A program made the position numbers and the translations under genes. The notes under the pieces are model-generated. The model did not search any database. It had not been told where the DNA came from and was given only the letters and a program-made list of their open reading frames with translations. A stretch of 64,000 nucleotides of DNA from Perca fluviatilis (taxonomy: Eukaryota > Chordata > Actinopteri > Perciformes > Percidae), in assembly GCF_010015445.1 (NCBI RefSeq), contig NC_053127.1:23104745-23168744 (forward strand). Reading direction: 5' to 3'. Of this stretch, positions 24,005-36,707 are shown in pieces (position 1 is the stretch's first letter; the number at the start of each line of letters is the position of its first letter).

Positions 24005-24135
24005 AGTGCTGGAATACGGTCTGGCTACACCGCTTATCTATTCTGGGATAGGGGTAAAAATGCTCCGCCTTGTTTGTATTTCTTTAAACCAATCACAACC
24101 ATCCTGGGCAGTGCCCTTGCAAAATAGATAGTGGA
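24005..24135 (+). repeat. fragment of the dispersed repeat seen at 7100-7435
   Basis: Shares TTTCTTTAAACCAATCACA and the adjoining CCTGGGCAGTGC-like stretch with the copy at 7100-7435, in the opposite orientation. Confidence 0.6.
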
Positions 24136-24159
24136 GATAATGGAAAGGGAGGGGGACCC

Positions 24160-25460
24160 TATTAAGAGGTGTTAAAAAGCCCAATGGCTGTGGGGACAAA
24201 GGATCTCCTGAACCTCTCAGTCCTGCAGTGCAGTGCGATAAGTCGCTCACTGTAAATGCTCCTCTGTACAGCCAGGATGTTGTGGAGAGGTTGGTTGCCA
24301 TTGCCCATTATGACGCACAGTTTGTTTGAGGTACGCCCCTCCCTCAGTGTGTCCAGTCTCCTGCCCAGCACTGAGCTGGCCTTTTTGACCAGCTTGCCCA
24401 GGCGCCTGTTTTGTCTGTCATGCTGCCTCCCCAACAAACTGCAGCATAAAACAAGGCACTCGCCACCACAGTCTAATGATAAAACGTGCAGCAAATCGTA
24501 GCATACATCTAAAGATCTGAGCATCCTGAGGGAGAAGAGGCGGCTCTGCCCAACCTCAATGGCCTCCCCCCTGTATGCAGACCGGCTGGCAGGTTGGCTT
24601 TGATCTTCTAAAGTCCACCACCATCTCCTCAGTCTTGGTGGTGTTCAGGAGGAGGCAGTTATTATTGCTCCAGTCACTGAAGACCTCCACAAGGTCCCTA
24701 TACTTCCCTCTCGTCCACTTCACACACAAGCCACAACAGTCATAGCATCGGATTACTTCTGAACGTGTCAGGACTCAGAGTTGTATTTAAAGTTGGATGT
24801 ATACAATGTGAACAGAAACAGCCAGACCCGTCCCGTGTAGGGCCCCCGTGTTGCATTCTAGTAGAAACACACTTCCCCAGCCTGACCAACTGCAGCCTTG
24901 CTGTTAGGTAGTCCATAGACCAGGAAGTCAAGGAGGGAGCCACCCTCATACTTCTGAGTTTATCTCTATCTCACTATGAGGGGCTGAATGGTGTTAAATG
25001 CGCTTGAAAAGTCGAAGAACATGATCCTCACATAGGAACCAGACACATCCAGGAAGGCGTATAGGCCCAATGCAGCCTGTAGAGGGCTGTGTCCTCCACT
25101 CCTGATGTATGTGTTCCTGATAAGCAAACTGAATGGGGGTGCAAGACAACAGTTTGCACCGGAACTAGAGAGAAGCAAGAGAAGCACGGAGAAGCAAGGG
25201 TCTTTATAATGTGTGATGTCAACGCCACCAGCCTGTTGTCGTTCACCTCCACCGGGCGTCCTATTTTGAGCACTGGTACAAGACAATATATTTTACACAG
25301 CACCAGGACTTTCATCACCAGTAGGCTTAAGTTGAAGAGCTTCTGGAGAGGCTCCGCTAATTGAGCTGCAGTCCTTCAGTAATCTCGAACACACACCGTC
25401 CAGACGCGCCGCTTTCCCTGGCCGCAGTCTCCTTAGCTCCACCCCTCACCTCATCTCTTG
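24160..25460 (-). pseudogene. LINE (non-LTR retrotransposon) reverse transcriptase relic
   Basis: Read on the minus strand, pieces of a LINE polymerase appear in the right order in shifting frames. They are RLRPGKAARLDGVCSRLL (before the RT domain, about 25440-25380), NDNRLVALTSHIIKTL (about 25230), the RT motif MFFDFSSAFNTIQP (about 25020-24980, with the first catalytic Asp), SWSMDYLTARLQLVRLG (about 24920), LNTTKTEEMVVDFRRSKP (about 24650-24600), and the C-terminal KLVKKASSVLGRRLD with SERLIALHCRTERFRRSF (24400-24180). Stops and frameshifts are many. It is an old, dead copy; the clade (for example Rex-type or L2-type) cannot be fixed by eye. Confidence 0.85.
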
Positions 25461-26776
25461 TAAAAGACAGGGGGGCTGGCCAGGTGTAGTGGGATGTGCA
25501 GCTGCAGGGGACATGTTACAGCTGGGTGGAGGAGAAGAAGAAGGTGGAGTGGAGGCCCCAGGTGTGGTGGGGTCTGCAGCTGCGGGTTTGGGGATTTCTA
25601 GCAGCATATAGGAGACAGCGGAGAAAAATAAAAAGGAGCAGCAGAAGTGGTGTTTGAAGAAGAGTATTAGTAGTTGATAAATCTGAGCTTGTAGCAGTCC
25701 ACATGTCAGTCAGAGATTAGTTGTGAAATTTCACAGAGGTTTGTTCCATTGGGAGATTTGTGTAAAAAAAAAAAAAATACAGCTGCTATGACTTTGACAC
25801 GTATGGGGCCACCATCAATGCAGCTTAAGCATTTTGTCTCCTCTGGTTGCCAGTGAAGTCCCAAAGCATGAGACAGGAGGTGGGAGCCGGCCAGTATCAG
25901 CCCATGATATCATAAGGAAGGAAGTGGGTTGTGCTTAATGTTCCTAAGTTCCAATTTATGACGTTCTTTTGAACTGCACGTGGAAACAAAGGGCGCACAA
26001 TACACTGACATCTAACACAAGTTTCTATATGTGAACGTCAGCATCAGGAAAACGACACAGATGTTGTTTGGATTCTGTTGTGTTGTTCCTGTTATTGTGT
26101 CCACCCCTTATACAACTTCACCTTTTAGACAAAGTGTCATCTTAATGCTTCACAATGACAGTAGGCCTATTTGTTGGAGGAAACTTTCACAGATTGCATT
26201 TTATTGTATTTATGCACAAAGCACCTAATGAATCCTACTGCTGAAACTTAAATAAACTGAAAGAAAAATGTTTTTAATTAAAACTGATCATTCCAGATGT
26301 CTCTACCTAGAGTTAAGTAATAAGCAGGTGACACTTTCTGCACCGTAGCATTGTATTTTGTGTATGACATAAATGGTCAGCAAGCCTGCCTCTTTTTGCT
26401 ATCTCTGAGCTTTGAACTGATTCCAACTATGTCAGATCTTTGAGCTTGTATCTGATAAAAGGACCTAATTGATTTTGGCAGACATCAGTTTACCATCAGC
26501 ATATATTTGAAGCCTGGAAACAATTTTAATATTCCATAAGTGGTCAACATGTTGTTGTACAACACCTGTATACGCTGTTTCCTTAGCAACACATGAAATC
26601 AGGACAAACATGTTGCCTCACAAACAAAGTTGCCTTCGTCAAATGGCTTATGTCTATTAAACCACCTATATCTCCAATTATTATTATTTGAAAACAAAAC
26701 AAATTTGAAAAAGACAGAAGAAGGGAAATATTATTTTTATAACTACCTTCTTCATTCTTATTAAAAGGTTACAAAC

Positions 26777-26893
26777 CAATTTGGTGGGAATTTGGGGGTA
26801 TCTCTGTCTATAGGGCTGCAGGGCCACCTCTTTAGAGTCAGCTGGCACATCATCAACTCTACACAGGACACTCAGCAAGACATGTCTGTCAGA
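26777..26893 (-). CDS. candidate internal exon, unknown protein
   Basis: On the minus strand a good acceptor (CTCTGTTGCATTACATTCAG) is followed by 117 nt, exactly 39 codons, open in a frame starting SDRHVLLSVLCRVDDVP and ending RYPQIPTKL, then a donor GTTTGT. The length is a multiple of three and the composition is protein-like. I recognise no family and cannot connect it to other exons, so it may be chance or part of a non-coding RNA. Confidence 0.22.
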
Positions 26894-27465
26894 CTGAATG
26901 TAATGCAACAGAGTTTATAAGGTCATTTCTACTTTTCTCTGATGCAGGTGATGTTACCTCAAGTCTGAAATGGTTGTGGTACTATCCTTAACAACCGTAA
27001 TCTTCAAATGAATGTGTTCCGATTGCATTGGACAGGCCTGTGAAAAAAAAAATGTACCTGGGCCTATCGTTACCTGGAAATTTTGTTTTGTTTTCCAGTC
27101 TACATTTTCCAAGACCATTCTGCTTTCATACCATAAAACAACCTTAATATTTCTTTTATTTATCAATATTATCATGAGCACAGGCTCGACATAATAGGCT
27201 CTCGGTGTAAAAGACGACAGCTGATGTGTGCTGACCTAAACAACAAGACCAAAGGAAAACCAGCCAGACCAAATACCATCAAGCAGCCACGCAGTTTCCA
27301 ATCTCCTCATACAATTCATCAGAACAATGAACGTAACCGCCAACACAAATCAAATGTGACCAAGACTCGCAACTAAAGTGACCGCATCATATTTATTATT
27401 AATGACAACCACAGTATTTATCATGCAACGGCCACGGCGGGCATAACAGTAGCGTTTTATCTTAC

Positions 27466-27556
27466 CGTGGGCGGCTTGTGGGAGAGACGCTGAAGGTGCA
27501 CGCGGCCTGGCTTTAAGTTGAACATGGAGCCATGACTTCATCGTAATCCAATGCAT
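27466..27556 (-). CDS. candidate first exon, unknown protein
   Basis: The minus-strand frame MKSWLHVQLKARPRAP… (ATG at 27541, an in-frame ATG also at 27556) runs to a consensus donor CCCACG|GTAAGA at 27465. It is GC-richer than its surroundings, as first exons often are. No family is recognised; it could belong with 26777-26893. Confidence 0.2.
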
Positions 27557-28267
27557 CTGAAAGTTTTAATTCTGTTTGTTGTTGAAAACATTCTCTCCAC
27601 ACCGCAAGATTTCACTTTAAGTTTGGCAACTGGAGGCAACTGTCAAGTAACTGGTAACTGCTACAAGCATGACGGAAGAATAATAGTTGTTCCATTCTCC
27701 TGCTGTTTTAGCGTCATTTAAGCTAGCTATATTCTCAAACTGTGTTTCTTTAAATATCTCACTATGGATTATTTTGTTGTTGCTGTGACTTGTTGGTTAT
27801 TTAACTTGGTAGCCTGACATTGTTTATATTTCACCACAAATATTTCTGAACCTCACTGCGCCATATGGCGTGCGTGCAGCCATTGACACGAATGTATCAC
27901 ACACAACGGTCAAAGGTTAACCCCGCCCACATTGATATTCAAGACTTTTAATTGGCCAGAAAATGCTAGCGTCCAGCGCCGCTTGATCTGAGGATGCTAG
28001 CTGTACCAAAGATCCTCTAAAGTCTCTGGCTGTGCATCCATAATCGGGTGAGGGTGGTGTATTACCCATAGACAGTATATAAGGTATTACCTACATCCAT
28101 GCATGTATATATGGATGTATTAAATGAACACAGGAAACAAATTATTCTTTTTTTCTTTCAAACTTTATTACCCAAACATTAAAATCACAGTCAGGCAGTG
28201 CAACTCGCTTGGGTGTGTACAGACAGATTGTCCCTCTGGTGCTCTTCAGTTTCGGGATCTTACTAGT

Positions 28268-28402
28268 GTAAAAAGGTTTCATGAAACTGAGGCACTAAGA
28301 TGTGTAAAGTTTAAAAAGTTTTACTCAAAAGGGTAAGTTTTAAAAGGCTTTTTAAACTTTCTTTACCCTCTTGAGTGCCTCAATTTCCTTCAACCTTTTT
28401 AC
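28268..28402. repeat. long imperfect hairpin, ~55-bp arms
   Basis: 28268-28322 and 28348-28402 are imperfect inverted repeats: GTAAAAAGGTTTCATGAAAC on one side pairs with GAAATTGAAGG…CCTTTTTAC-type sequence on the other, and both contain an ACTGAGGCACT / AGTGCCTCAAT core. The loop is about 25 nt. Confidence 0.75.
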
Positions 28403-30130
28403 ATCAATATAACAATACAAATAACAGTACAGGGAGTATTGGAGGGGAAATACAATTAACTAATCACATAAAAACAAGCAGAAAATATATACAGCTTTAA
28501 AAAATAGTCAAAATACCCGTATTTAATAGAGAAGGCCGAATTCAGTCAGTGCATGGACAAAGTTTTGCCTTTGTACATATGGCACGGAGGCCCCGAAACA
28601 GACACAAATACATTTATTTGGATTTAATGAATTTGAGCAAACTTTTATGACAAGAAAATTTGGCTTCTTATGTTGTGGGCGATAATGTTATGTTGCCATA
28701 TGGAAACACTTCATACTGTAGCTGCTGGTGATTTTTTCCTCCCATTAAGTCAAATTTAAAAGGACATTTCTTTTTACCATGGTTTAATAAGTCATGTAGA
28801 GAGGTGTTAATCTTCCACACTATTATAGCCTCATCAAAAAGACTGTCTGTGAAGCAGCGAGTATTTTTCAAAGGTTGGTAAGGATCAAAAGATCATGGGA
28901 AGACTAACACTGCCTGCACTTACTCACTTATGTTAAGTCCCTTTTACTAATGACATTTCAGTCTGGGATCTTAGGTGAATCATTTAAAGTACAAGAGTCA
29001 AATCTTAAGCTCTTTTCACACGTGTAATGCTCTGTCTGACTCATTTATTCATTCAAGGTTGGTTCCCACGGACAGTGACATAAAAGAAAATCGAGACATC
29101 CTCAAACATCACTGCCAATTCCAATACAAACTATTGTTATGGCAATTCAATTTTAAAGTTTTACTAAATTTTAAAGCTACATGACGCAAGAATTAACTGT
29201 AAAAACTAAATATATGCACTTAAATGAAATATGGTCTTTTGCACTTCCAAGTGGCTCTTTGTAGTTTGCTTATTTGAAGCTAATGTCCTTGCACTTGATT
29301 CTTGCTGTCCGAGTTTGTACCTTCATGGTTGAAAGCCCTTGACTGGAAGTCGCTTTGGATAAAAACGTCAGCTTAATGACATGTAATGTAATGAATAGAC
29401 ATTTCAGCCCACAGGAGACAGACATGAAATTGTACAAGCAAAATAAAATAAGTCACCTCAGCAGCCATAAGTGAACAAATTGTAGCTGTGCAGTTTACTG
29501 ACTCACAGTACACAATGTCTATTCAAGGTCAAATATTGAAAGCAATTACCTGGCTCGTCTTTTTAGAGCACAGCTGATTTCACTGATAGCTGTCACACTA
29601 CTCAGCTGAAGGAACTAATCACATTGAGAAGTGTAGGATACCAATTATCAGACGACGGGAAATAAAAGACTCGCATACAATCTTAAAACAGACTTCTGAG
29701 AGTATATTTTATACACCAAAACAGTTCAACACATCAATTGTTGATCTAAAAATATCATAAAAAGTCATACTTCAGAAGGAACTCTCAAAAATATGTTAGG
29801 TATAATTTCACCAGGCGAAAAGCCTCAGAAACAAGATTTCACTGAATGATTGAATGAATAAATACATCAATAAAAACAAAAAACAAGCAATAGTTACAGA
29901 CCAGCTGCCTGTGTTTTGCCTGCAGGTATAAGTGGCCTAATTGCCTATTTATTAATACAATTTTACATTTGCATTAGATCCCATGAGCCAATTGGACATA
30001 AGAACAGAAGTTGAAGGATTGGGTGAGCCAGCATAATCAATTGTTTCCTTCTGATGTGTCCTCTTTAGGTGTATCAGAAATATTCACACAATTCTTGTCT
30101 TTCTCATCTTTATGTCACAAGGAAGGGGAC
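28403..30130. other. intergenic, downstream of snx19; one SINE/LINE tail
   Basis: No gene. 29343-29395 (GTCGCTTTGGATAAAAACGT followed by ATGTAATGTAATG) is the 3' tail typical of a widespread fish retroposon. The rest is unannotated AT-rich DNA. Confidence 0.55.
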
Positions 30131-30136
30131 TTTATT
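30131..30136 (-). terminator. candidate snx19 polyadenylation signal
   Basis: AATAAA on the minus strand, about 175 nt after the snx19 stop codon. Confidence 0.5.
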
Positions 30137-30311
30137 AGCTTCCTGTTTCCACTGACCAATCAGGTAATGCCTGCTGCTATCCTGTGCCATCACCCTGGTG
30201 ACTCTAGTGGCTAGGCCATTATGAATATGTCACAACCCATATACACATGTACTGCACTTTATCCATCAATTGCCTACAACTGTGAGGCATCAGGGTGTTA
30301 TCATGTGCTGA

Positions 30312-33300
30312 TCATATGTGGGGACTGTCCCTCTCTGTGTCTTTGGCCAGGCTCTGCAGCAGAGACCCCTGGAAGGCCTCATCGTACGACTCAGGGATCA
30401 GAAACTCCAGCAGCAGGTCACAGATGCAGTAGATCAGATGCCTGCGCATAATCCCACAAACATGGTTAATGACAGACATGTTATTAAAACAATGTTTAAT
30501 GAAATTATTAAATAGAGAATATGTAGTGTATGATGTATGGCACCGTGTCTAAATCAAGTCAACTAAATCAATATGAATGTGGATCTCCTTTCTTAAATTA
30601 TGCAATAGTCTGCCCCATGAGCTGTTATAGCCCTTTTCTTTGTCAATAGCTTTTTCATTTTTCATCATAGACAATTAGGATCAACTTTACCTTAATCTGG
30701 GCCTCCTCTCATTTAAAACATAAACATCCACTGACCTCCCATTTTATTTAATTTTTTTTAAGTTTAGGTTCAAATACATTTCTTTATGAGATTATTTCAG
30801 GTATGGTTAAATATGTTTTTTTGTTGGCAGCTAAACATATAGATATATGTATGAGGAGTATACAGAAAATGAAACAGATTACACAATTTTCAACAACTTC
30901 TGGTGCAAGTCCCGCCCACTTTTGGTATATCCAAATACATATACAGATATTTTTGTGACATAAACAGATACAGATAGTAGCTTGGCGTTACCCCCCTAGT
31001 TGTTGTCCTGTTTAGCGCATTATAGATATGATTATATCCTGAGTGTATCTGTCCTAAAACAGCAGAAACAGACGTGCGTTTACTCAACAGTTTGGTAGTT
31101 GACTCACTTGTTTATCTGATGATCCTGTAAAGACTCCAGCATACTCTCCAAGCTCAGTCTGTACTTCTCACTTCCCAGCATGTCAGTGATGAGCTCTGCT
31201 CAGGGACAAATAATGGAAAAAATAAAAAAGCACAGCATAGCTTCAGGAGCCTTTAAAATCCAAATAGCATTTATTTAGCATTCAAACAGCTACAATCTGA
31301 ATCTAACAACTGTCACATACCAGGCAGTGGCTGCATTAGACAGTCCAGACATTGCTCCTTGGTTTCCTCTCTTTCTGCGGCACTTCGCTCCGGCCGTGGT
31401 TGAGCAGGCAGCGTGCCGCCTGGCCATACAGCTTCCTGCAGCACTTGTAGGTAAATCACCCAGCAGGGGGCACTGGTCAAGTGGGCAACTCCTACATCCA
31501 ACCATCTAAGACAGAATCAGTATTTTAATGCAAAAGTGTTCTTCTGTGCATCAGCTTTCTCTACTAGATATTAGCCACTGTATAGACCAAACGAGTGAAA
31601 ATAATATATATATACTGTACAGTACATGCAAACATGCTTTGACTGATTAGGAGGGAATGAAAGACATGGGCACACAGTGAAGCAACACAAAACAAGCATT
31701 CTTAAATCTCTATAAACCATTGCAGAAGCATGAACATTGTTTACTGACAAGCTTAGTGAACCCTAAAACTCCCAGAGGCATATGTCATTCCAAAAATGGA
31801 GGCCAGTATAATTAGTTAATGACAGCAGGACACTACAGATTAGACGAGTACAGTTCCCACAGACTGTGGTAATGACAAGCCTAGTGGTCATTCTAGATTC
31901 TCAGTAAGGCATTAGCATCATGTTCAAAGAATATTTGAAAAGGCAATTTGAGAGAATATCATGCAGCAATCGTGTGCTACAAACCACTTAGTGCCTCACA
32001 TACTAGAAAAGGACCCAGCGTCTGAATGGTCAGCTGTATGAAGGGAAAATAATTGAGAGCCACAATGTCACATGCTAGCAAAATAGGTCTCATGTGTAAG
32101 TAGTATCAATTGCAGTAGATTTCAACTCCTGTGTCAGCCTTAAAGATTATAATAATGCGTATGAGTAGAATACTGAGTTATTTACACGTTGCAAAATGTA
32201 TGTACAGGAGGAAAATACTTGTGAAAGCTACACCGAAGCTAAAATAAACTCCTACCTCTCAATGAAGGTGCCAAAGAGCAGTCTGATGGTCTTTTGTATG
32301 TTCTCAGTGCACAGCCAACTCCACTGGTCCTTCATCAGCAGACACAGAATGTTCAAAGCAACATCTGCCACAGCTGTGTCTGCAGTGCACAGCAACAAAC
32401 ACAGACGCAAAATAAAATCAACACAACATTGGGAACACCTTAAAACACATATGACACATTAAGACTGTACAGACAAAACGCATCAATGATGGAAAGTGAC
32501 TCCTAGAAATATGCATCCAATATCTAAACTAACAGTGTAGTTTTGCTGCACCCAAGTGGCGATGATGCATTACTGCACGTTCATTCTCTAGTGCTGCAAG
32601 GAATGCAACACTTCCGTACTGGCGTGGATACAACTAACTAAGACAAGACTGTTGTGTAAATATATATATATATTTTTTAAAGATTATTTTTTGGGGCTTT
32701 TCCCTTTATTATAGTGACAGTGGATGGACATGAAAGGGTGAGAGAGAGATAGGGGATGACACGCAGCAAAGGGCCGCAGGTCGGATTCAAACACAGCCGC
32801 TGCAGGACTCAGCCAACATGGGGCGAACACTCCCACTGGGTGAGCTAGAGGCCGCCCCTGTTGTGTAAATATTTACCTGTCCCATGAGCTTTCCCTGAAA
32901 TCTTCTTGTCTTTGCCAGGCTGCTCACAGCTCTGCTTTGCTGTTTCTTTCCCATTCGGCCCACATAAAAGCCTTTCCTGCTCTTTGACGAAGCTCTCCAG
33001 GCCAGACATTGACATGCCATTGAGGACCTATAATAAGCAAAGCAAAAATGTCAACTTTGTGACAGTTTCTGTTTCAAAAACACATTTACCAATCAGCAAT
33101 GGCAAACACAGTATGGTAACTTACGGCGCTGCCTTCACTAAAGCAGTATGTCACTTTAGGGTGTAGGTCAGGTATATTGAGAGGTGTGGAAATTTTCCTT
33201 GGGAACATGAGCCTCCTGATGTGTTAAACACAAAACAAGGTATACAAATTAAACACTTATAAATTCATAAGAATACCAGAGAAACAAGATCATTCAAAGT

Positions 33301-36300
33301 TTCCAGAAGTGTACTCTGTAGTGATTTCAACACCCTGCACTGGATGTTTTGAATGTATTACTGTGTTGCCTGGGGGGTAATCGTAGACTGTATAAAACAG
33401 GGGTAACACAAGGATTGAATAATAACATTCCTGCTACGCAAAATAAAAATGATTTATATCAGATTCATGTCTTTCTCTCATCTTTGTTTTTTTCCTGTAA
33501 ATCCCTGGATATTGTTACATCTTGGAGCCTCTGAGATTTATTCAAGTGACTCAACCTAAGAGGGGACATTACTCTTTGGTTGATCTGGTCACAACTCATG
33601 GGCAAAATGCAAACTGTGAAGAGGTGTCACAAGTAGACGCCGCTCACCTGGCAGACATTTTGGGAACAATGCCACTGGACTGATTTGGAGCTCTCACCTG
33701 TATTTTTTGCTGTCCATTGTTCTTCCATCACTATCTCCCTCAATGTCTTCTGTTGGACTGAGGGACTCGGGTTGAGGGAAAGCTGTCTTCAAGGTGTCTA
33801 AGGCATTTTCCATCATCTTTAATGGCAATCAAGTTGGAGAAAACAGGAGATAATTAAATTCCCAGGGGGAAAAAGTACAGTCAGATCACACTTTCCATTG
33901 AATCTGTAGTGTTGATAAAGAAGCTTTAGAGGTGCTGGTAGGCATATTTTGTTACCTTTGGACAGAGCCAGGCTAGCTGTCCCCTCTCTTTTAGTCTTTA
34001 TGTTAAGCTAAGTTAAACGGCTGCTGGCTTCAGCTTTATGTTCATATTTACACATATACATATACATATAAAAACAGTTTTTCCGCCCTTACTACTTCTT
34101 TGGAATACCTACAGTATTTGCCTGATCTGTTTATTTTCTATTTGTACCATAATTTATTCTGGTCTGAAAGGGTTTTATGTTGAAATGTTAACTTTATGTT
34201 TGTACCCTCATTGTATTTATCAGGTTTTTTGTATCAAATTGTAAACTTTATAGTTATACCCTATACTGTATGTAGTTATTTGATAAATAAGTGTTTATTT
34301 AAAATGTTTCTGAATAATCCTATAATGGATGGGCAGTGTAAGTGGCCATACACGATAATAATAATTCATTCATTCATTCATTCATACATACAGACATATT
34401 TTCAATCAATCTTTTAAGAGACTAAGTGTGTTTCCCAATAGGTCGAGCTAGTCCTTTAAGATTTGATTAGATTTATCTCGATTGTGTTCATTTTTATCTC
34501 ATTTTATCATAGAAATGATAAACTAAGTTTTTTTTTACAATCACACTCTGTCTTCACAGGATCGACAGCATGCAGATTTTTTTCTCACCTTATCAATTCT
34601 GGACTTTACAAGAGGCTTTCTTCCAAAATATGTGCAACCATCTGAGTTGAGAGCCAGGAACTCCTGCATGTCCTCATTGTTGGATGTCTCAGGAATGCTG
34701 CTTAATTGCTAGAAAAAAAAATCTTTCAAATTACAGGATCACAGAAATGATTTCATTTAATAGAAGTTACGGTCCCAAAACCTACTTTAAGGAACGTTTC
34801 CAGTTGGCTTTTACGGGCTTCAACCTTGTCGCTGTCTGCATTGCCAAATGGAAGGTCAGGGAACATTTTCTTTGGGCCTTTGACATCTGAAATCCATGAC
34901 ATTGATTTGCAATGACGTATCTTGTCTTGGCATACTAAAGGTCAATGGACAATTAACGCGTACGATAATGTCTTACTCTTGATTACTTTCTTGACCTCAG
35001 GCTTCTCTTCTAAACGTGTTTGCAAGTTGAGGAACTCGCTGTATCTCCGGTTGACGGTGTGACAGGACGCACGTTGCAGAGGGCCACTGGTTTCTGCTTC
35101 AACCATTTTCTCAAACTGTAAAACAGAAAGTGGAGGCTAATATGTTATAATCAATAATACATATTTAAAAATCAGGAAGTAGGAGGTGACATTACCTTTA
35201 CAGTGTAGAGAGTATAAGGATATGTGCCTGTACCGCGCGTCTCCTTCGCAGTGACAGTACCAGATATTTGCACATTCTGGATGTTCAAAGGTGCAGCCTG
35301 GTTGTTGGGGGTATCAAAGTCACAGGGGGTTAGACAAAGTCTTCTTGGAGGACATGGGGATTTCTCTTGGGCTATACCCGCTGGCCACTTGGAGTCCTCG
35401 GGCACCACCACCTTTGGCCCAAGATTTTTGAGAGGACCAAAGCAGCCAAACGCCTCATCGTCCATTAAAGTCATCACATTGCAGAAGTTTGTTGGAGGAC
35501 CGCAATCACAAAAGCCTCCTGGCAGGTCATCTTCAGAGTCTGAATGAATTAAGGAGTCCAATGAAACCCCTTTGGGCTCTAGTGAGTGGGAGTAGTGGCC
35601 AGTTGTGAGTGGACAGCAGTTCACTTTGCATGGTGTCAGCAAATCTGCATGGCAACCATCTACTTTCCCAGCAGACATCAGGCTAACCATGCTGCTCTGC
35701 AAGGAATCCCTCTCACAGATAGTACTCTGGCTCTGAATATCATCAAAGTCAGAGGTGCTTCTGCTGGTGAAGCTGGTTTGATCATCAGAAGAAGACGGTG
35801 ACCTGCAGGTGGTCCAGGACTCCTGTATACATCTGTATAGTGCAGCTGCAGCTGGGACCTCATCCACATTGATTTCCTGTGGTTCTCTGGATTTGGTGAT
35901 TATGTCTACAATGGTCTGGTTGAGCCAGTCAGGATCAGACACCCTGCTTATAAGCGGCAACAGCACATTGCAGGTGATGAGTTCTGTAACCACAAAACCT
36001 CCAGTCCTGGTTTCCATCTGAGGGTATGGAACAAGCACATGTAACACAAGGTTAACTAGAGCTCTTGAGTAGCTGAGCTCAGTGGCTGCACTGCTCACAG
36101 CTGGATGAGGGGCATCTACTTCACTGTAGAGCTGCCAGAGGCTGATGCTCTCCTTTTGCGTCGACTGTATCTTTCTTGCAGTCATGTAGCTCTGCAGGTG
36201 ACAGCCATACATCTCTAGCAGCCGCTGAACCAGTGCTTTCCTGTCCACTCGCCGCGCACGCTCCTTCAGTTCCATCACTGACTCCAGCATTGAATTACGC

Positions 36301-36683
36301 ACTGCTCGTTCAAACTCCCCCTCCACCTCTGGCAGCAGAGTCCGATACCACGAGGACACAAAGTCACGCACCGCTTTGTGGACAGCATTGTGGATCTCGT
36401 GGTTCAACCTCCACTCATGTTCAGGTGAAGACAGAGGTAGGTTTATGTTGCCGAGAGGCAAAAAGTGTTCCAAGTGGAGAAGGCTGTTTGCGTCCAGTAC
36501 AGCACGGGACCCGAGCCAACCCCCGAGAACCACCAAGAGACTGGTGAAGACGCAGAGGAGCCAAACATTCACAAGGAGATGGAAGAGGACAAGCCATGCC
36601 AGCAAAGCTCCGAGCCCTAACAGCCTCCGCTGCCCAAATAACTCTGATAAAGTCCAGTGATCAGAGCTCTTTGTGGAAGGCAT
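30312..36683 (-). CDS. snx19: sorting nexin 19 (11 coding exons, complete)
   Basis: Coding exons (minus): 36683-35196, 35115-34977, 34886-34786, 34708-34589, 33816-33698, 33215-33125, 33027-32877, 32379-32256, 31505-31321, 31195-31108, 30441-30312. They total 2736 nt, 911 codons plus stop. All introns are GT-AG and every phase closes. Order: hydrophobic membrane hairpin (residues about 21-58, VNVWLLCVFTSLLVVLGGWLG), PXA domain (about 90-262), acidic Ser-rich linker, PX domain (about 470-605, RRY at 519-521, KNVKGPKKMFPDLPFGN), and Nexin_C (about 737-870, REGION with LQEAVWPGGTLP). The architecture and motifs match vertebrate SNX19, which is 992 residues in human; the difference is mainly in the linker. 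The family is known as an ER-anchored, phosphoinositide-binding protein that tethers endolysosomes. The start is M34 of the open frame, because an acceptor (TTTTCAACAG) at 36708 excludes the upstream Met. No break or truncation is seen. Confidence 0.95.
32665..32860 (-). mobile_element. tRNA-derived SINE in snx19 intron 7
   Basis: On the minus strand the head shows an A-box-like TAGCTCACCCAGTGGGAG and a B-box-like GTTTGAATCCGACC about 45 nt later, then a body and a T/A-rich end near 32665. It lies between coding exons 7 and 8 and does not touch splice sites. Confidence 0.7.
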
Positions 36684-36707
36684 TAAATTCAGCACGTGAA
36701 ATGTGTC
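36684..36707 (-). other. snx19: snx19 5' UTR part of the first coding exon
   Basis: A minus-strand acceptor TTTTCAACAG ends at 36708, leaving a 24-nt untranslated stretch before the ATG at 36683. Transcription therefore starts in an upstream exon. Confidence 0.65.

Larger units (their letters stand above)
25461..28267. other. intergenic with two weak candidate exons
   Basis: Apart from the candidates at 26777-26893 and 27466-27556, nothing is supported. A poly(A) run lies at 25765-25777. Confidence 0.45.

Noticed and set aside
32665..32860. Functional tRNA gene
   Set aside because: A- and B-box-like motifs are present but no cloverleaf stems close; the structure is that of a SINE.
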